Positions 30,862-40,560 of a stretch of DNA of 64,000 nucleotides are shown here, piece after piece. The position numbers and the translations under genes were made by a program. How positions within the stretch are numbered: position 1 is the first letter of the stretch; each line of letters begins with the position of its first letter. Where the stretch lies: contig OU696584.1 in assembly GCA_916048095.2 (NCBI GenBank), positions 3,676,349-3,740,348 on the forward strand, read 5' to 3'. This DNA is from Sacculina carcini. Its lineage: Eukaryota > Arthropoda > Thecostraca > Sacculinidae. Under the pieces are notes generated by a model. It made no database searches, was not told where the DNA came from, and saw nothing but the letters and a program-made list of their open reading frames with translations.

Positions 30862-30866
30862 ATTTG

Positions 30867-31226
30867 TGGGTATAAATTATAACTTTTCTTGTAGAACAAA
30901 AAATTATCTACACAATAGTATAATTTTTATAGCTTTACCATTGCTGGTTTATGAGGAATAGATAGCGGAATATTGACCAAAATATTCACGTTTTTTGGTG
31001 CTATTTTTGCCTTTTTGACTTTGTCATTTACACTTCACACCGCCGTAACTTTTTTTAATACACTTTGGAAAATTAAAAAATATACCGTGCTGTATAAAAC
31101 AAAATTCCCAGCATGATGGTATTATTTATTTAGATGTGTGATAATCAGTTTTTGAGAAATAGAGAAAAAAATATAGAAAATTGGACGCGTTGAGTTTAAT
31201 TACAATTTTGAATGTAGATTGATTTT
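30867..31226 (+). repeat. Hairpin-motif dispersed repeat, continued
   Basis: Continuation of copy 3 across element A: GCTGGTTTATGAGGAATAGA, a CCGCCGTAACTT module near 31042, GCATGATGGTAT and GAGAAATAGAGAAAAAA. It matches 14560-14890 and 60070-60400. It ends where a gypsy pol fragment begins. Confidence 0.7.
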
Positions 31227-31826
31227 TTTGCGATTGAGAGGCCCTGGATTATCATCCCAGGAGATGTATTTTTCCCGTGATCAATTCTCTCATTCAACAT
31301 TCCTCTCGATGATCACAAGCTCATCATGCATCAACACATCAAACGCCTTTCGAACCATCCTCACAACTATTCTTCCAAATCGCGCCATCGCCGACCCATG
31401 CCGAGGCCCATCCATCTGAAGGTCGGAGACTTGGTATATCTTGCTGTTGACCGTGACACGGCCCAACCTCGTCCTCGATACTTGGTTGTATCCATCCAGG
31501 GTGATTTCTGCCAAATACGCAAATTTACCGAGTCACAACTTCGAGCCAAGTTGTACTCCGTCAGACTAAACGAATGTTATCATATTCCGACGATTGAACA
31601 ACAAACACATTTTGTGCGTGACACCGACGATGAGCAGAGCTCGGCAGAGGACGAGTTGGTAGCGACCGTACCACCAGAAATATCGTCTCCACCATCCGAG
31701 TTAGACGAGGCAAACTCACATCTGAACCATTTGAGTGACCCGGAGAGTAACACATTCACTCCCACCGCGAGACCTCAACGTGCTAGGAAAATGCCTAAGA
31801 GATTTGAGGAATTTGTGCTGTCATGA
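31227..31826 (+). pseudogene. Gypsy-like integrase C-terminal fragment
   Basis: The C-terminal part of a retroelement integrase. The first segment (GPGLSSQEMYFSRDQFS, 31240-31300) is the end of the catalytic domain, in a different frame from the rest, so there is a frameshift near 31320. The main frame (31326-31826) contains the small beta-barrel region VGDLVYLAVDRD, RYLVVSIQGDFCQIRKF and LRAKLYSVRLNEC, followed by an acidic tail and RPQRARKMPKRFEEF before TGA. This pattern is typical of K02A2.6/Mag-like gypsy pol ends. No LTR was identified on its right, where a (TA)n run and the Penelope cluster start. Confidence 0.7.
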
Positions 31827-31872
31827 GTTTTTTCATTTAATTTTGAGTCTGTAGGTATACTTGTATGTATGC

Positions 31873-31875
<3 letters not shown>

Positions 31876-31940
<65 letters not shown>
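31876..31940. repeat. (TA)n microsatellite
   Basis: TA run of about 65 bp directly abutting the left end of the PLE2 inverted pair. The other end of that pair also lies at a short ATATATAT (38773-38781), so the insertion probably entered a TA run. Confidence 0.9.
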
Positions 31941-31944
<4 letters not shown>

Positions 31945-32229
31945 CGCATAAAGAAGTTGCACTCACGCACCCGGTAATGTTATATGATGAAAAAGTATAC
32001 TTCATCGGGCACAATTATTTATGTATTAGTACGACGTTTCGCCTCAACAAGGCTTTATCAAGTACTGTTTTATAAAATACATCAAAAAGACGAGCCAAGA
32101 ACACAACATATTTAGTAGATAAAAATGAATATAAACATTAAGACACGCGTATATGATTTTGACACACTTTTAAGTAAATAATATATAACTAACAATCGAC
32201 AATTACATGCAATAAATATTACCATTAAA
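31941..32229 (-). repeat. PLE2 terminal repeat (pseudo-LTR), left outer
   Basis: About 289 bp, nearly identical to 34704-34991 and, inverted, to 35765-36055. It contains the hammerhead-like block (minus strand, about 32038-32068) and CGGGTGCGTGAGTGCAAC. In the two inner copies the same segment supplies the 5' end of the ORF. Confidence 0.88.
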
Positions 32230-34776
32230 TCAGAATTTGCAATTAAGTTCAATTCCTTTGCAGCCGTTCATGATGCAGCTGGAGTCATTTTCTTGAATGT
32301 ATGCTGCCTCTGCATATCTTCTAGTAGCATCGTCTAATATTCCGCTGTGTATAACTGTCCACTTTATCGATACTTCCATTTTGTAATGCTCTTCCATGAA
32401 ATGCTTTATAATTGGACCTCCCAGCTTATAGTTGGAGTGTTCCAGGATCCTCACACGTACTGGTCGCGAGGTCTCACCAATGTAGATTTTTTCACATACC
32501 GTGCACATTATCTTATATATGACATATTTCCTCCAACATAGTTTTCTGTCGGGACTCATGGATGTGGCACAGGTATCACATTGTGGTGCGCACCTGAAAC
32601 GCTCTCTTGGTGGAGCGAAAATCCGCTTCAGCGGTCGACCCGGGTCGAACCACACCCGTATTTTCCCTTGGAGACCTGTTCTCTTGATGAGGGAATAACA
32701 TTGTCGGCGACTGCTCTCACCCAGATACGGTAGTTTGATTAAATATTTGTCTTCCTTGCTTTCAGCTTGCTTGTCTACTCTGATATCTCTAATTGCTTTG
32801 TTCTTGCTCCTTTTGATCACATAGTCGGGGTAGCCATTTTGTCTAAATCGGTTCTCAATGGTCTTAATGGAAGTCTGAAGTGTCGCCGGTGTAGTGGCTC
32901 TTCTCGAAGCCCTCACAAATTCCCCATATGCTATTGCACACTTAGCACTTTTTGGACCATTAGACATCCAAGATATGATTGAGCCGCTGTGGTGAGGCTT
33001 CATGTATACCTCAGATACAAATTGTTCGCCGTTGTAGCTGATGTTGCAGTCCAAAAAAGCCAGTCTGCCATTCTTCGGCAGCTCAATAGTAAACTCAATA
33101 AAATTTGAGATGGAATTGGCGGTAGCTAGCAACACTGCGGTGTCAATGTCGTCATACCAAGCTACAAATATATCATCGATGTATCTCTTGTATTTGAGTG
33201 GCCGATGAAATGCCGTTTGAAATTGCTGGTCCAAATAGTCGGCGAATATGATGGCCAGTTGAGGAGCCAGTGGATTTCCCATTGATAATCCTTCGATCTG
33301 TTTATAGAGTTTAGCTCCCTGAATGACGACATCATTTGATATGGCCATATTGACCAAATCAACAATATCCTCAACCGCCATCTCATGAAACATATCGTCT
33401 TTGGACTTGTTGTTAATTAAAAAGTCACGTAACACTTCATCTAGGCCCTTATTGTTGTCATCTGAGCAGCGTGGAATAGTGCCATATAAGTTTTTTATGT
33501 CAAGAGAGGCAAACCCTTTTACTCCGCATTGTGGTAGTGTTTTAAGCCACTGCAAAAACTCATCTGAACTTCTAAGATGTGCGGGTACATTATTGAGAAG
33601 TCCATCCAATTTCTTCGAAAGGCATTTTGCTAGTTTTGTGGCTGGCCCGTCGACTGCAGCAACTATGGGTCGCCCTTTCAGTTCTCCGACCTTGTGGTCT
33701 TTGGGTAAGGTGTAAGCCGAACTAGGCATTGGGAAGCTACATTTGAGCTTAGAGAGGCAGCTCTGAACAGTTTTGTTCTTTCTATATTTTTGTATAGCGT
33801 AGTCGAGGTTTTTGTTGAATTGGGCTTGCCTGGTGGATGGAAGCACAGATTTAATTTCCTGAAAATTTCCTCCCTCGACTGTTGATTCAGTCAGCATCCT
33901 CTCATAGTGCTCAGTGCTGAGTGCCATTAGACGTCCGGTCTTGTCTGTAGGAGTGATGACGGTATTGCTTTGCATCTTAATCTCTTTGATCTTATGCAAT
34001 TCATCTGGCATTTTATTCGGTAAAAGTTTATGACTGTTTTTCAAAATCTTCATCGCCCCACCAGCAAATTCCTGTATTGCTTCATTTGGAATGCCATCTT
34101 TTTCCATTTTTGCGATGCTTTTTTGAATTGTGGCTCCACACTCTTTCGTAATTCGTCGACAATCTTTCCTGCAATATTGTTGAGGCACGTATGATGGACC
34201 ATTGTTTAGCAAATTTCTGTGAGGAAGACCATCGTTTGACTTGTCTACAAACATTATCCTGTCGCTTTGTTCCGTCGCATCAAAACCGCACTTTGTCACC
34301 TTCTTCTCGGCCGTCGACAGCAAGTTATTAAACTTTTTCATTTTCTTTGTGTGCAGCTCATTACTCCATTCCACCATCCTGTTATGTTCATTTTGTTCAA
34401 GTGGAAATACTGCACAATTAAGGCTTTGCAGGCGTTCATATTCACAATCCAGTGTGAGCTGTAGCCATTCCTTAGCTTGTTTAGCCACTAATCTTTCGGC
34501 TTTTTCCGAAGGAAGATTATTTTGTAGAATGTTCTTAACTCTGATACCTTTAGGAATAATCTTGTTTTTTCGGAAAAGTCGCAAAAATCTGATGTTGCTT
34601 CTGACTTGTTCCAATTTTTTGGCTTGGTGAAAGTTTGTCGAAATCATCTGTGATGTATGCATTCTTGGCTCGCTTTTGTCTGTATTTTGAGTATTTGAAT
34701 CAATTTCGCATAAAGAAATTGCACTCACGCACCCGGTAATGTTATATGATGAAAAAGTATACTTCATCGGGCACAA
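32230..34776 (-). CDS. PLE2 RT + GIY-YIG endonuclease, intact copy
   Basis: 848 codons without a break. The polymerase copies element RNA at a nick made by the endonuclease. The N-terminal region (residues 1-260) is family-specific; its first 25 residues come from the terminal repeat, and the first true ATG is at residue 4 (MKYTFSS), with MHTSQ at 39 as an alternative. RT: ITPTDKTGRLMAL (275), AYTLPKDHKVGELKGRP (354), FASLDIKNLYG with catalytic Asp426 (about), LSMGNPLAPQLA (497), RYIDDIFVAWYDD (531). Linker with a Cys cluster (CAPQCDTC and on). GIY-YIG nuclease from about 751: YVIYKIMC and IYIGETSRPVRVRILEH, ending NGCKGIELNCKF. All expected catalytic motifs are present. The second copy (35982-38529) has one frameshift. 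Confidence 0.9.
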   Translation of the reverse strand: MCPMKYTFSSYNITGCVSAISLCEIDSNTQNTDKSEPRMHTSQMISTNFHQAKKLEQVRSNIRFLRLFRKNKIIPKGIRVKNILQNNLPSEKAERLVAKQAKEWLQLTLDCEYERLQSLNCAVFPLEQNEHNRMVEWSNELHTKKMKKFNNLLSTAEKKVTKCGFDATEQSDRIMFVDKSNDGLPHRNLLNNGPSYVPQQYCRKDCRRITKECGATIQKSIAKMEKDGIPNEAIQEFAGGAMKILKNSHKLLPNKMPDELHKIKEIKMQSNTVITPTDKTGRLMALSTEHYERMLTESTVEGGNFQEIKSVLPSTRQAQFNKNLDYAIQKYRKNKTVQSCLSKLKCSFPMPSSAYTLPKDHKVGELKGRPIVAAVDGPATKLAKCLSKKLDGLLNNVPAHLRSSDEFLQWLKTLPQCGVKGFASLDIKNLYGTIPRCSDDNNKGLDEVLRDFLINNKSKDDMFHEMAVEDIVDLVNMAISNDVVIQGAKLYKQIEGLSMGNPLAPQLAIIFADYLDQQFQTAFHRPLKYKRYIDDIFVAWYDDIDTAVLLATANSISNFIEFTIELPKNGRLAFLDCNISYNGEQFVSEVYMKPHHSGSIISWMSNGPKSAKCAIAYGEFVRASRRATTPATLQTSIKTIENRFRQNGYPDYVIKRSKNKAIRDIRVDKQAESKEDKYLIKLPYLGESSRRQCYSLIKRTGLQGKIRVWFDPGRPLKRIFAPPRERFRCAPQCDTCATSMSPDRKLCWRKYVIYKIMCTVCEKIYIGETSRPVRVRILEHSNYKLGGPIIKHFMEEHYKMEVSIKWTVIHSGILDDATRRYAEAAYIQENDSSCIMNGCKGIELNCKF

Positions 34777-34991
34777 TTATTTATGTATTAGTACGACGTT
34801 TCGCCTCAACAAGGCTTTATCAAGTACTGTTTTATAAAATACATCAAAAAGACGAGCCAAGAACACAACATATTTAGTAGATAAAAATGAATATAAACAT
34901 TAAGACACGCGTATATGATTTTGATACACTTTTAAGTAAATAATATATAACTAACAATCGACAATTACATGCAATAAATATTACCATTAAA
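34704..34991 (-). repeat. PLE2 terminal repeat, left inner
   Basis: It overlaps the first part of the intact ORF on one side and the 3' end of the partial copy on the other. It differs from 31941-32229 at a few bases (for example GAAATTGCAC against GAAGTTGCAC). Confidence 0.88.
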
Positions 34992-35648
34992 TCAGAATTT
35001 GCAATTAAGTTCAATTCCTTTGCAGCCGTTCATGATGCAGCTGGAGTCATTTTCTTGAATGTATGCTGCCTCTGCATATCTTCTAGTAGCATCGTCTAAT
35101 ATTCCGCTGTGTATAACTGTCCACTTTATCGATACTTCCATTTTGTAATGCTCTTCCATGAAATGCTTTATAATTGGACCTCCCAGCTTATAGTTGGAGT
35201 GTTCCAGGATCCTCACACGTACTGGTCGCGAGGTCTCACCAATGTAGATTTTTTCACATACCGTGCACACTATCTTATATATGACATATTTCCTCCAACA
35301 TAGTTTTCTGTCGGGACTCATGGATGTGGCACAGGTATCACATTGTGGTGCGCACCTGAAACGCTCTCTTGGTGGAGCGAAAATCCGCTTCAGCGGTCGA
35401 CCCGGGTCGAACCACACCCGTATTTTCCCTTGGAGACCTGTTCTCTTGATGAGGGAATAACATTGTCGGCGACTGCTCTCACCCAGATACGGTAGTTTGA
35501 TGAAATATTTGTCTTCCTTGCTTTCAGCTTGCTTGTCTACTCTGATATCTCTAATTGCCTTGTTCTTGCTCCTTTTGAACACATAGTCGGGGTAGCCATT
35601 TTGTCTAAATCGGTTCTCAATGGTCTTAATGGAAGTCTGAAGTGTCGC
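34992..35648 (-). pseudogene. PLE2 partial copy, endonuclease half
   Basis: This is the C-terminal part of the PLE2 protein, from TLQTSIKTIENRFRQNGYP through the Cys cluster and GIY-YIG domain to the stop, with almost no change from the intact copy. It breaks at the central junction, so RT is missing. It is the 5' partner in a head-to-tail pair with the intact copy. Confidence 0.85.
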
Positions 35649-35764
35649 AGAGAAGATAGAAGAAGAAGATAGATAGAAGATATGCAGAGGCAGCATACAT
35701 TCAAGAAAATGACTCCAGCTGCATCATGAACGGCTGCAAAGGAATTGAACTTAATTGCAAATTA

Positions 35765-36055
35765 TGATTTAATGGTAATATTTAATGCATGTAATTGTCG
35801 ATTGTTAGTTATATATTATTTACTTAAAAGTGTGTCAAAATCATATACGCGTGTCTTAATGTTTATATTCATTTTATCTACTAAATATGTTGTGTTCTTG
35901 GCTCGTCTTTTTGATGTATTATATAAAACAGTACTTGATAAAGCCTTGTTGAGGCGAAACGTCGTACTAATACATAAGTAATTGTGCCCGATGAAGTATA
36001 CTTTTTCATCATATAACATTACCGGGTGCGTGAGTGCAACTTCTTTATGCGAAAT
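35765..36055 (+). repeat. PLE2 terminal repeat, right inner
   Basis: Plus-strand copy preceded by 92 bp of ORF 3' end (35673-35764, NDSSCIMNGCKG region). It carries the hammerhead-like block at 35934-35966 and runs into the ORF of the right arm. Confidence 0.88.
35934..35966 (+). ncRNA. Hammerhead-like motif with altered core (PLE2)
   Basis: TTGATAA, then a stem GCCT/AGGC with TGTTG loop, then GAAACG: the layout of a hammerhead core but with C3 to U and G8 to A, plus one extra A before stem II. The same block occurs at about 32038-32068 and 34801-34831 (minus) and 38697-38729 (plus). Stem pairing is kept, the catalytic G8 is not. Confidence 0.35.
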
Positions 36056-38529
36056 TGATTCAAATACTCAAAATACAGACAAAAGCGAGCCAAGAATGCA
36101 TACATCACAGAGGATTTCGACAAACTTTCACCAAGCCAAAAAATTGGAACAAGTCAGAAACAACATCAGATTTTTGCGACTTTGCCGAAAAAACAAGATT
36201 ATTCCTAAAGGTATCAGAGTTAAGAACATTCTACAAAATACTCTTCCTTCGGAAAAAGCCGAAAGATTAGTGGCTAAACAAGCTAAGGAATGGCTACAGC
36301 TCACACTGGATTGTGAATATGAACGCCTGCAAAGCCTTAATTGTGCAGTATTTCCACTTGAACAAAATGAACATAACAGGATGGTGGAATGGAGTAATGA
36401 GCTGCACACAAAGAAAATGAAAAAGTTTAATAACTTGCTGTCGACGGCCGAGAAGAAGGTGACAAAGTGCGGTATTGATGCGACGGAACAAAGCGACAGG
36501 ATAATGTTTGTAGACAAGTCAAACGATGGTCTTCCTCACAGAAATTTGCTAAACAATGGTCCATCATACGTGCCTCAACAATATTGCAGGAAAGATTGTC
36601 GACGAATTACGAAAGAGTGTGGAGCCACAATTCAAAAAAGCATCGCAAAAATGGAAAAAGATGGCATCCCAAATGAAGCAATACAGGAATTTGCTGGTGG
36701 GGCGATGAAGATTTTGAAAAACAGTCATAAACTTTTACCGAATAAAATGCCAGATGAATTGCATAAGATCAAAGAGATTAAGATGCAAAGCAATACCGTC
36801 ATCACTCCTACAGACAAGACCGGACGTCTAATGGCACTCAGCACTGAGCACTATGAGAGGATGCTGACTGAATCAACAGTCGAGGGAGGAAATTTTCAGG
36901 AAATTAAATCTGTGCTTCCATCCACCAGGCAAGCCCAATTCAACAAAAACCTCGACTACGCTATACAAAAATATAGAAAGAACAAAACTGTTCAGAGCTG
37001 CCTCTCTAAGCTCAAATGTAGCTTCCCAATGCCTAGTTCGGCTTACACCTTACCCAAAGACCACAAGGTCGGAGAACTGAAAGGGCGACCCATAGTTGCT
37101 GCAGTCGACGGGCCAGCCACAAAACTAGCAAAATGCCTTTCGAAGAAATTGGATGGACTTCTCAATAATGTACCCGCACATCTTAGAAGTTCAGATGAGT
37201 TTTTGCAGTGGCTTAAAACACTACCACAATGCGGAGTAAAAGGGTTTGCCTCTCTTGACATAAAAAACTTATATGGCACTATTCCACGCTGCTCAGATGA
37301 CAACAATAAGGGCCTAGATGAAGTGTTACGTGACTTTTTAATTAACAACAAGTCCAAAGACGATATGTTTCATGAGATGGCGGTTGAGGATATTGTTGAT
37401 TTGGTCAATATGGCCATATCAAATGATGTCGTCATTCAGGGAGCTAAACTCTATAAACAGATCGAAGGATTATCAATGGGAAATCCACTGGCTCCTCAAC
37501 TGGCCATCATATTCGCCGACTATTTGGACCAGCAATTTCAAACGGCATTTCATCGGCCACTCAAATACAAGAGATACATCGATGATATATTTGTAGCTTG
37601 GTATGACGACATTGACACCGCAGTGTTGCTAGCTACCGCCAATTCCATCTCAAATTTTATTGAGTTTACTATTGAGCTGCCGAAGAATGGCAGACTGGCT
37701 TTTTTGGACTGCAACATCAGCTACAACGGCGAACAATTTGTATCTGAGGTATACATGAAGCCTCACCACAGCGGCTCAATCACATCTTGGATGTCTAATG
37801 GTCCAAAAAGTGCTAAGTGTGCAATAGCATATGGGGAATTTGTGAGGGCTTCGAGAAGAGCCACTACACCGGCGACACTTCCGACTTCCATTAAGACCAT
37901 TGAGAACCGATTTAGACAAAATGGCTACCCCGACTATGTGATCAAGAGGAGCAAGAACAAGGCAATTAGAGATATCAGATTAGACAAGCAAGCTGAAAGT
38001 AAGGAAGACAAATATTTCATCAAACTACCGTATCTGGGTGAGAGCAGTCGCCGACAATGTTATTCCCTCATCAAGAGAACAGGTCTCCAAGGGAAAATAC
38101 GGGTGTGGTTCGACCCGGGTCGACCGCTGAAGCGGATTTTCGCTCCACCAAGAGAGCGTTTCAGGTGCGCACCAAAATGTGATACCTGTGCCACATCCAT
38201 GAGTCCCGACAGAAAACTATGTTGGAGGAAAAATGTCATATATAAGATAGTGTGCACGGTATGTGGAAAAAATCTACATTGGTGAGACCTCGCGACCAGT
38301 ACGTGTGAGGATCCTGGAACACTCCAACTATAAGCTGGGAGGTCCAATTATAAAGCATTCCATGGAAGAGCATAACAAAATGGAAGTATCGATAAAGTGG
38401 ACAGTTATACACAGCGGAATATTAGACGATGCTACTAGAAGATATGCAGAGGCAGCATACATTCAAGAAAATGACTCCAGCTGCATCATGAACGGCTGCA
38501 AAGGAATTGAACTTAATTGCAAATTCTGA
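35982..38529 (+). pseudogene. PLE2 RT + GIY-YIG endonuclease, frameshifted copy
   Basis: Nearly identical to the intact copy on the minus strand, with the same motifs: SLDIKNLYGTIP, LSMGNPLAPQLA, YIDDIFVAWYDD and the GIY-YIG domain. At about 38264-38270 it has one extra G (TGTGGAAAAAATC against TGTGAAAAAATC in the intact copy). This ends the first frame at 38285, and the rest of the endonuclease (IYIGETSRP to NGCKGIELNCKF) is in the frame 38263-38529. RT is unaffected, so only the nuclease is lost. A few substitutions occur elsewhere. Confidence 0.9.
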
Positions 38530-38777
38530 TTTAATGGTAATATTTATTGCATGTAATTGTCGATTGTTAGTTATATATTATTTACTTAAAAGTGTGTCAA
38601 AATCATATACGCGTGTCTTAATGTTTATATTCATTTTTATCTACTAAATATGTTGTGCTCTTGGCTCGTTTTTTTGATGTATATTATAAAACAGTACTTG
38701 ATAAAGCCTTGTTGAGGCGAAACGTCGTACTAATACATAAATAATTGTGCCCGATGAAGTATACTTTTTCATCATAT
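38530..38777 (+). repeat. PLE2 terminal repeat, right outer, truncated
   Basis: It matches the other terminal repeats up to TTTTTCATCATATA and stops there, lacking the last roughly 40 bp (ACATTACCGGGTGCGTGAGT and on). It is followed by ATATATC and by sequence of the next Penelope family. Confidence 0.85.
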
Positions 38778-38933
38778 ATATATCTTGGAAGTAGGCCATT
38801 TGTAATGCATGCTCTGTTAAATTCTACAGCATTTTATGTGTTGTTTCTTTTGTATGTACATTTCTCAATACGTCTCACCAGCTTCCTCTGGTTTTCAGGG
38901 AGCTTTCCCAGTAGTACCGAAAAACTCATTTTT

Positions 38934-38978
38934 GCCTGAGGCACCTTTCGACATATATTAATGTCATCTTCAGGGGCC
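38934..38978 (-). ncRNA. Hammerhead-like motif (PLE3)
   Basis: On the minus strand: CUGAAGA (all invariant core residues), one extra U, stem GACAU/AUGUC, GAAA, a 3-bp stem AGG/CCU with UG loop, then C at the cleavage position. Stem I is weak (first pair C against A, then three pairs). The same architecture, extra U included, occurs in PLE4 at 41494-41541. Confidence 0.45.
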
Positions 38979-39084
38979 TATATATTCACATAACAATCGT
39001 AAATAAATATACACTAAACTGAAAATCAAATTTGAATGAGACGTTAAATACTCTAGAAAATTCCAATATAAAAGTATATAAAAT

Positions 39085-40409
39085 TCATGCCGAGTGCGCA
39101 TTTGCACTGCCGTTTGATGTAGATAAATTCTGGCTAGGTGCAGGATGTTGTGATGCGCTTCTCTGTTGGTTGTTGATGTTGTTTTGCTGTCTAATAGATG
39201 GAAGAATTACGTCAGGCTGTTGTTGGACGTTTATAGTAGGTTTCTTCGTACAAATCAACACTGCCTCTATCATTTTGAGCTTTCTGATGTTATGCTCCTG
39301 GCAAATGACGGATGTATTGTCAGTGAGGATTGTCTTGTTGAGCTTGATGTTTTGCTCTTGCGCGTAGTGTCGAAAAATAGCGCCGTCGTGCAAGTGAGTA
39401 GTGAGTCGCTTGTGCAAAGTTGTTGTTGTGTGGCCGATGTATTCAGAATTACGGAGCTGCAGTCTCCAGTTTGGCATTTATGTGAATACACGACGTTCAC
39501 TTTTTGCGTCTCTTCGGTTCTTGGTAGGCAACTCTTCTTGACAATGGACTGATATGTTTTTCGAGTTTTGTAGTAAATGACTAGTTTGATTTTTGTTTCT
39601 GGTTGACATGGAGTTACGTGTTTCCTAATGATTTTCTGAAGTGCAGTCTCGTCTTGTTTGTTATTTGAGCTCATAGTGTTTTTGTAATATAATTTGAGTG
39701 TATCTTGGTCTCGGTCTCGGTTGTTTTCAGTCTTAATCATGAAGTCATGTAGTTTTTGTCTGACTACGTCATCGATGTCTTTTTGTGTGTAGCCGTTATT
39801 AGTCAATAATTTGCCGACTCTATTGATTTCCGCGTCTGTATTAGTCCATGTTGAACAATGAGTTAGCGCCCTCTTGATGTACGAGCTAATTACACCGCGT
39901 TTGTATTGCTCTGGGCATTCACTCTTTGCATTCATGCAAAAACCTAGACTTGTGGATTTCACTTGCACCGATGTTATAAATGATGTTACGTCTCTTTGAA
40001 TCAGTATGTCCAGAAATGGGAGTTGGTTGTTTGCTTCATTTTCGATAGTAAATTTTAAACCGGAGTTTTTTCCAAAGTAGTCCTTGATTGCATGCAAGCT
40101 CATTTCGTCTTCTGTGTTTACAAAAATGTCATCTATATACCGTACATATATAGATGGTTTCATGTCCGGATGGTTTTTAAAGCATTCTTCTTCTAGGTGA
40201 CCCATGTAGAAAATTGCAAAAGTAACTCCAAGGGGTGAGCCCATAGCTACTCCGTCACATTGTACGTACATGTCACCGTCAGGTGAGAGGAACGGTGATT
40301 CTTTGGTGCACGCACTTAATAACCTACGAAGATGATGCTCAGGAATGTCCAGTACTGCAGCATGTTTATGATATATATAATCACAAATGATATTAATCGT
40401 CTCATCCAC
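39085..40409 (-). pseudogene. PLE3 RT (C-terminal half) + GIY-YIG nuclease
   Basis: The frame starts past the first RT blocks. It shows LSPDGDMYVQCDGVAMGSPLG (RT motif B), IYVRYIDDIFVNTEDE (catalytic YIDD), NNQLPFLDILIQRD, then a linker and the nuclease start NVVYSHKCQTGDC. Soon after, near 39450, the frame shifts, and the nuclease continues in the frame 39085-39477 (EYIGHTTTTLHKRLTTHLHDGAI, with the conserved Arg, and NIRKLKMIEAVLI). The N-terminal half of the protein is missing. Truncated and frameshifted, hence inactive. Confidence 0.82.
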
Positions 40410-40560
40410 CGGAACATTCGTGAATAATAAATAAATGGTATATAAATAAATCGTGAATAAATGGTATATATATATATATATATATATATAGATATATGTT
40501 TACATTGCTCAAGTTACTTGGAACGAGCATCATACCGGTTGCAATGTTGTCAGTTGTACA
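40410..40560. repeat. TA-rich junction between Penelope copies
   Basis: Contains two near-copies of AATAAATGGTATATA, a TA run (40469-40492) and about 60 bp (ACATTGCTCAAGTTACTTGG and on) that I cannot assign. It separates PLE3 (minus strand) from PLE1 copy b (plus strand). Confidence 0.5.

Larger units (their letters stand above)
31941..38777. mobile_element. Penelope-like PLE2, head-to-head inverted pair
   Basis: Two nearly identical Penelope-like copies face away from a central junction at 35649-35672, a purine-rich filler (AGAGAAGATAGAAGAAGAAG and on). Left arm, minus strand: terminal repeat (31941-32229), full ORF (32230-34776), terminal repeat (34704-34991), partial ORF 3' end (34992-35648). 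Right arm, plus strand: short ORF 3' end (35673-35764), terminal repeat (35765-36055), full ORF (35982-38529), partial terminal repeat (38530-38777). Each arm is therefore a partial tandem array as Penelope elements produce, and the two arms form an inverted repeat of about 3.1 kb. Few differences separate the arms. Confidence 0.9.
38778..40409 (-). mobile_element. Penelope-like PLE3, 5'-truncated
   Basis: A separate Penelope family on the minus strand: RT active-site half and endonuclease (40409-39085), then a 3' region down to about 38780 that contains a hammerhead-like block at 38934-38978. The protein is distant from PLE1 and PLE2 and closer to PLE4 (shared YIGHTTTTL or YIGYTTTTL phrase in the nuclease). 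The 5' end is cut close to TA-rich sequence at 40440-40492. Confidence 0.8.

Noticed and set aside
32347-34630. Open frames on the strand opposite to PLE2, also repeated at 35109-37357
   Set aside because: They are antisense shadows of the RT and nuclease gene; their repetition only reflects the duplicated element.
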